From Perkinsus chesapeaki (taxonomy: Eukaryota > Perkinsozoa > Perkinsida > Perkinsidae): a stretch of DNA of 64,000 nt. The DNA lies in the NCBI GenBank assembly GCA_013115145.1, contig JAAPAO010000139.1, positions 1-64,000 on the forward strand. Direction: 5' to 3'. The translations under genes and the position numbers were made by a program. The notes under the pieces are model-generated. The model searched no databases. It had not been told where the DNA came from and worked only from the letters and a program-made list of their open reading frames with translations. This document shows, one piece after another, positions 58,542 to 64,000 of the stretch (its first letter is position 1; each line of letters opens with the position of its first letter).

Positions 58542-58739
58542 TTGGGTATAGAAAGATTCTTTGATGGACTTAACATGTGCGAAATGTTATGAAGATACTC
58601 CAGGCTGGTGTAGAATCTTCTGGCTAGTTGTGACGATCTTGTCAATAGCCTCGATCTCTAGATTATTCTCGCCTCGAAGCAGACTTTAACCGTGATACGG
58701 ATCCTTCGGTAAATAGCAAACAAGGGAACGGGACATTTT

Positions 58740-60139
58740 ATCAAACCGAATACTCCTTAAATCGACCGAGACTGTTTACAGCGCTCATCGGACAAACTTT
58801 GTGGCATCTCGCAGCAAGCACTTCTTTCAGGCTTGGCCTATGTCGGAGAGCCGCTGCGTTCTCTACTCTGCTTCGGAAGGACTCGAGCTTCCGGTTTGAT
58901 AGCAGGTATTGATACATCCTGCATCAACCGTAGATATCCTTTTAGCCGGGTAGTGGTGCCACATAGGAGCAAGAAACGGGGGGAGGATGCTTCATTTAAT
59001 AGTGACCTGTACGCCATCTCTCCCTGGGCCTCTCATACCGCTCCCTTCTCTAGATACCTCGGAGTGGCCGATGGTGTTGGTGGATGGATACTAGAAGGCG
59101 TCGACTCTGGTGAGTACAGCAGGCTGCTGATGCACAGGTAATACTGTAGGGCACATGTAGACGGTATTCTCCGCTAGGGTCTGCAATGAGATAAAGGCTT
59201 ATGAAGGGGCACTACTGAGAGATGAAAGCGGTACTAGGGAGCGATGCCCGAGCCCTGTAATGGCTATGACCAGAGCAGCAAGGCACATCGATCTGCTTGG
59301 TAATAAGGGAGGGAATGAATTAGCCTCATCGAAAGGTATCTTGTAGCTAGAGAATGCTGTCAGGGTCCTCCACGTGTCTGCTTTGTTTCCTCGACCCTGA
59401 CACTGGTATAATGCACACTGCTAATGTAGGCGATTCAGCCTGGATGGTCTATCGTCCAGGGACGTCTCTGGTACTCCTTCCTCGATGTCACCGGTCATGA
59501 TATTCTCTTTACAGGGCTATCGGAGCAAGGAACAGACATTTGCCTTCAACGCTCCTTATCAACTTGATCGCAACCAGCGAATGTCATCTCCTCTGCGGTT
59601 AGCTGAACGATCTAAAACACACCTCCAAGACGGAGACATGGTAATCACTCCGGCACTTCCGGGGGCGAGAATCTCAGTCAGGTAGTTGTGGCCAGCGATG
59701 GACTTTGGGATAACGTATTTGATAAAGATGTCATACGAGTGCTGGAGCGACATCGAAATGATGTCCAAGCGGCTGCGATGGAACTGGCCACCGATGCGGT
59801 GAGGAACGGAAGAAATAAGTACTAAATTTGCCAGCATTTCATCTCGCCACTGTGGTCGCCTCAGAACTTACGCCTCGCCTTTCTTCCGTAATGCCATTCA
59901 ACAGCGAACATTTGTTGGTCTCGGAGGTAGTCAGGCAATACGGTAGAAGTTTGATTGTTTCTGGGCTTGTATTAGGGAAGGAGGATGACGTCACTGTTAT
60001 AGTCGGCAGGCTAACCCGGACATCCGAGCCCTCCAATGCAGGTAAATACGGTACCAATTTCACGGAGAACGGAGCTTTATTTCAGTTATCGATATCGACG
60101 AAAGTGAGTCTGATGTTAGAATGTGATCTGAGGCCATGA
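58740..60139 (+). CDS. PTC7-type PP2C phosphatase, copy 1
   Basis: Multi-exon gene with a PTC7/SpoIIE-like PP2C domain. It reads 'YPFSRVVVPHRSKKRGEDA', 'SRYLGVADGVGGWI' (first metal Asp), 'LDPDTGIMHTANVGDSAWMV' (VGDS), 'SKEQTFAFNAPYQLDRN', 'VVVASDGLWDNVFDKDVIRV' (metal Asp in DGLWDN) and 'GKEDDVTVIVGRL' (metal Asp). The order and motifs match Ptc7, a mitochondrial matrix phosphatase regulating coenzyme Q and mitophagy. The 5' end is not fixed: an open, Arg-rich, amphipathic stretch from about 58740 ('LNRPRLFTALIGQTLWHL') could be a mitochondrial presequence but I see no ATG. It is divergent from the cyclase gene. Confidence 0.85.
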
Positions 60140-60283
60140 AGGAATGACACTGTCGTCTCTGGTCCCCCACTGCCTAGTAATTCGTCCGCAAAAGTCCAAA
60201 TGAATAGCTGTGCTTTTCCGAGCCTCATGTGTGTTGGGTTGATATAGTTCACTTGCCTTTCGTTAGTTTTATTTCACAATAGA

Positions 60284-61679
60284 ATGTTATCTTCATTGAG
60301 TTTTTATAAGCCTATCTCCGCAGCGGCTATCCGCGGAATACCGGGACTCACAGCCAGAGGCATTTCAACTGCTGCGCGCCGGTTGACGGCGTCCGGCTCC
60401 GCCCAAAGTTTTTATCAATTCCGAGCAAGGTGAATCTATAGAGGGGCAGTTGCCGTCTGAGAGCTTGTGCTACTTCAGTCGCATTGTCATACCCAACTTC
60501 CGCAAAGAGATAGGCGAGGATGCGTCATTTCACAGCAATTTGTGAGCATCAGTGATTCACCTTCCCCATCAGAATGTCTATCCCTGTAAGGTACATCGGA
60601 GTAGTCGATGGTGTAGGAGGCAAGAACATGCCTGGGCTCGATCCAGCACGATACAGTCGAGCCCTCGTCCAAAAGTATGACTTCTCATACTCCACAGCAG
60701 AAAAGTTGTATTGAGATCCTCTCATCAGCATCGTTGGAGAGATAACACATTATGAAGAGGAGTGTCTAGCTCATCAGCCTTCTGCAAACCATCGCTCTGT
60801 AGCTGCCAGTCTCGCGTATCCTACACCAGATCCTCAAAAGGTTATGGCCCGAGCAGCGTCTCGGACAACCGATATTCTTGGTAAGCAATGTTGCTTTCGA
60901 TGGGACTGAGCATGACTTCAGGCTCTGCAACTTGTCTGCTTGGCTTTCTATCCCCTTTGACCGGAGTCCTCAATACTTGCAACATCGGCGACTCTTGTTT
61001 CATTGTTTACCGTCCCAACGAACAGAAGGTTGGTATCTTCGAGGATCTTTGAGGTTCACGGGAACTCTTGACAGGTTTTGTTTCGTTCTAAAGAACAACT
61101 GCGTGCTTTCAATTTTCCGTATCAAATCGGACCAGCAACTCCCGATTTGCCCCTACAGAGCGGCATTGTCAAGAATATTCAATTGAAAGAGGGAGACACT
61201 GTGAGGGAGCACTGCTAGTTGATCGAGTCATGTCGCTTCCAGGTTGTATTCGCCACAGACGGTCTGTGGGATAATTTATATGATGAAGATGTCTGTGAGA
61301 TCGTCCAAGGTAGCAAAGACAATGTGAAACTCGCATGTAGCACACTTGCCGAGACAGCCTACTGGAACAGTCGGGACAAGTAAGGCTCGTGTGGTCTGTC
61401 CTATTCCATTGATCCCCTTCAGAGAATACTTCTCGCCTTTCAGCTCTAGAGCTGCCAAGTTCTTTGGACATCGTATCCACATAGGAGGTGAGCAGGTGAA
61501 GGTGCTTTTGTTTGAATCTAATGATAGGTAAAGTTGACGATATTTCGATTATTGTAGCCGAAGTGGAACGGAAAGGCCTCAGCGATGCAGCCGACCGTAA
61601 AATCTCTTCCACAGCCTCGGTTGTTGTTACTAACAACGTCTTACTCAGTCCCTCAAATTGCCGAAGTCAGCACGAATGA
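60284..61679 (+). CDS. PTC7-type PP2C phosphatase, copy 2, mitochondrial
   Basis: Tandem paralogue of the gene just upstream. It starts 'MLSSLSFYKPISAAAIRGIP' and continues 'GLTARGISTAARRLTASG', an Arg/Ser/Ala-rich amphipathic presequence typical of mitochondrial import. 'FSRIVIPNFRKEIGEDA' follows, then 'IGVVDGVGG', 'SPLTGVLNTCNIGDSCFIVY', 'VVFATDGLWDNLYDEDVCEI' and 'VDDISIIVAEVERKGLS', with TGA 61677-61679. The metal-binding Asp residues of the PP2C fold are all kept. Several introns are about 40-50 nt; the segment between 60.7 and 60.9 kb is only partly assigned. The two genes are separated by about 145 nt. Confidence 0.85.
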
Positions 61680-64000
61680 TGATTGTCTTCCTTGTCCTCA
61701 AACTTTAGCCCGTCTGAAGTTCAGTATAAGTTCCGCGATTTAATATCATGTTCATTACAATAACTAACTAAACTATTGCACTGTTTGTCAATGTAACAAA
61801 ACTCACAAGTGTAGGGAAGTCTCTTGTTGTGTTGTTAAGTATATTGCGACAAACGGCTTGCCAATGGGACGTCCGCCATTAGGGCTAGGAAAGAATAAAT
61901 ATCCGCTATCACAAATAATACGCGCCACAGCTTGGCCGCTGTGCTCTCACCGGTGGAAGGCCTTTTCTCACGGCACAGCAAAGAAAGGTTGAAAGTGAAA
62001 CGGAGCTCAAAAACAACGGAAACACTGTCGAAGATAGTTACCACTCAGGAGAGCCGCCTGCGCATAGCTATCGTACCGAGATGCCGGTTTTGGCCCAATG
62101 TTTGGGCCAGGGGAATGTTGGCAGACTGGGCGAGGCTCTTTGGCAGTGTGCCATGCGGTGGAATGTTGAGTCCAGGGCGTGAGTGCCTGGCTTTTCACTG
62201 GCCCATAGGACATCCCCGCCTCGGTAGCCAGAATTATGTTGCCCACTGGAGGTTTCGTCTGATGGCACTGGAACACGAGGCATAGGTAGAAGGAAGCAAA
62301 AAGGCGTATCCCTTCACACGGTTTATACTAGGCAAAAAGTGCACGCATATACATTGTGACAGCCAAACGGTCACAACTGTACTGGTGTGACACCAGTGGT
62401 GTCACAGCCAAACCCTCATACAAAGGAAAAGACAGGAAGAGTCTGCTGGAACTCATAACAAATGGACTACGAAACGCCAACATATGCCTGTTGTGGGTCA
62501 GAGATACACTCCAACACAAAGCTGACGGAGAGGCGTAAGAAAAAGCCTTAGTGTGTATGCGCGTGCAACTGTGTAGACTGCATAGCTATGGCGCACAGCG
62601 CAACTACTTACAATACTAAGAATACCCTTCCCGTTTCTTAGCACTGCCATTTGCCTGAACGTAGAGGATATGCATGAAGGCACGCTTACCGCACCATCAC
62701 AACAAGCCCTAGCCAGAAACTGCTTTCCATTTGCGTGCAGTCACGAAGGGGGTTGCGACCGAGAATCAAACAAAGAAAAATAATGACATAAAACGGTTGT
62801 ATTAGAACCGAATAACTTCTGACTGGAAACCAGAACGATGTTGGACTTGATAAAAGGAAAAGATTAGGTACCGGCTCCATTGACCGAGTCCGAATCAACC
62901 CTACATAACGAGCTATATTCGCGAGTTGACAACTGTTTGTTCACCATTAGATAGGGAACACTTGTACGATAGAGAAAGCACATCAACCGGCGCCTTCGCT
63001 TAATTTGCTCAACCTGGTCTTGACTACCTGAGCGCTAAACGTCTCAAGTTGTGACTGTGGTAGCAAAAGTCTATCTGTCACGAGACACTCGCACCGCCAA
63101 TGGCGTGACATGTCAGTGTTTTCCCACGAGTCGTTCGTAATTCATTCAACCGGACTGCGAGGATTAACTACCAGCAGGACACGGCACAAGGGAAAGAAGA
63201 GTAATCCAGTCGCGGACTGCAGCAGTCAGCAACCACAGACCTAGTATTATTATTTGTGTTATACGTTGTACACGTGTAGATGTGTGACATCTTTGCCATC
63301 CTAGCTGCGGGAATATGCAAGTGCTCCTTAGCATGGAAGCTTTATACTGTTTCGGAATACCCACGACCCTTTTAGTCCGAGTTCATCCCTTTGAACCTCG
63401 GGTCGTTCTATCAGGCTCATAGCATCAGCGCCTGGCGCTGATACTCGCTGTTCGTAATGGTTCACTTCCAGTCGGATAATCTTTTGAGCTTCAGTCCCGT
63501 GCTGGTCCTCGAATAGCTCGAGGGCCTTGCGAGGCCAAATGAGTGAATAGGATAACTACATAACCTCAAGTGCTCTCTGTAGTATTCTATATTATTTATA
63601 CTATGAAAGCCATCCCCATTATCATCATTGTTGAAAGCTTTGGTATCAGTCCTCCGAAGTAGTATTCTTCTTTAGTTACCTCGATCTCTACTGTATTCTA
63701 TCTCAGAAGAGAAGTCGAGCTGGAGCCTGCCGCAACACAGAAGCCCTTCGGTATGAAGAAAATCCAGAACGATTCTCGTGTTCGTATATCCCATGTGCGC
63801 CGGTTTTCTCTGATCAGTTCCTTATTCTAAGCCGGTTGGTCATTGTTGGCAAGATGGTAAACTTGGCGTGCATAATTGTACGTGCGAAAATGGCTTCTAC
63901 CCCATATGCGATTATGTAAGGATTTGTAGAAGACTTGACGGTCCGCTTTGAGGGGCCTATCAGAACGGTTGCTACAGCAACCCACTCGAATGCTTCTGTA
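61680..64000. other. No supported gene; short repeats
   Basis: 2.3 kb without recognised coding sequence. A 117-codon frame at 61932-62285 starts with ATG ('MAAVLSPVEGLFSRHSKERL') but has no motif. A direct repeat (GTGACAGCCAAAC at 62356-62368, GTCACAGCCAAAC at 62401-62413) flanks a perfect 21-bp palindrome at 62386-62406. A 9-bp inverted repeat (ATCAGCGCC-T-GGCGCTGAT) lies near 63424-63442. Confidence 0.45.
62386..62406. repeat. Perfect 21-bp palindrome within a direct repeat
   Basis: TGTGACACCA-G-TGGTGTCACA: 10-bp arms. The copies of the direct repeat G(T)(G/C)ACAGCCAAAC lie at 62356 and 62401, the second overlapping the right arm. Confidence 0.85.

Overview
This window looks like nuclear DNA of a unicellular eukaryote, most likely an alveolate of the Perkinsus type. 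That assignment is inference. The gene set is eukaryotic (COX17, LSM4, eIF1A, CCT6, RFC3-like clamp-loader subunit, dynamin, PKA regulatory subunit). Almost every gene is cut by tiny GT-AG introns of about 37-50 nt, and genes are packed on both strands with gaps often of only 100-300 nt. Because exons are so short, most proteins can only be read by joining frames across these introns. I did this by eye, so outer boundaries are better than every internal junction.

Layout. 0.4-13 kb, + strand: secreted/anchored alpha-carbonic anhydrase, an AAAP amino-acid transporter, an acetyl-CoA transporter (SLC33A1 family), COX17 and a dynamin-related GTPase. 13.3-16.9 kb, - strand: three lineage-specific genes, including a possible tandem pair. 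17-22.5 kb: exons of one or more low-complexity, probably disordered proteins plus gene-poor DNA. 22.6-27.3 kb: a tandem pair of GNAT-fold acetyltransferases with signal peptides, and decayed related sequence. 28-45.4 kb, - strand: a mucin-like secreted protein, a multi-RRM RNA-binding protein, RFC3, citrate synthase, DAHP synthase, a PDAP1/PP28 phosphoprotein, LSM4 and CCT6. 45.9-55.4 kb, + strand: eIF1A, PKA regulatory subunit, a MORN plus alpha/beta-hydrolase protein, a tail-anchored protein and an RluA-like protein. 56-61.7 kb: a class III adenylyl-cyclase-like membrane protein on -, facing two tandem PTC7-type phosphatases on +. The last 2.3 kb and 1.3-2.9, 4.5-6.8 and 24-25 kb show no gene I can support.

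The core genes are housekeeping and not an operon. Possible functional links are only thematic: cAMP signalling (cyclase-like protein and PKA-R lie 7 kb apart), mitochondrial function (COX17, citrate synthase, PTC7), and mRNA or translation factors (LSM4, eIF1A). The most unusual items are: the signal-peptide GNAT pair with a large intron holding sequence shared with a site 4 kb away; a cluster of three perfect hairpins inside the last intron of the cyclase gene; the loss of both transition-state residues in that cyclase; and a 19-bp tandem repeat with a perfect inverted repeat just upstream of the carbonic anhydrase.
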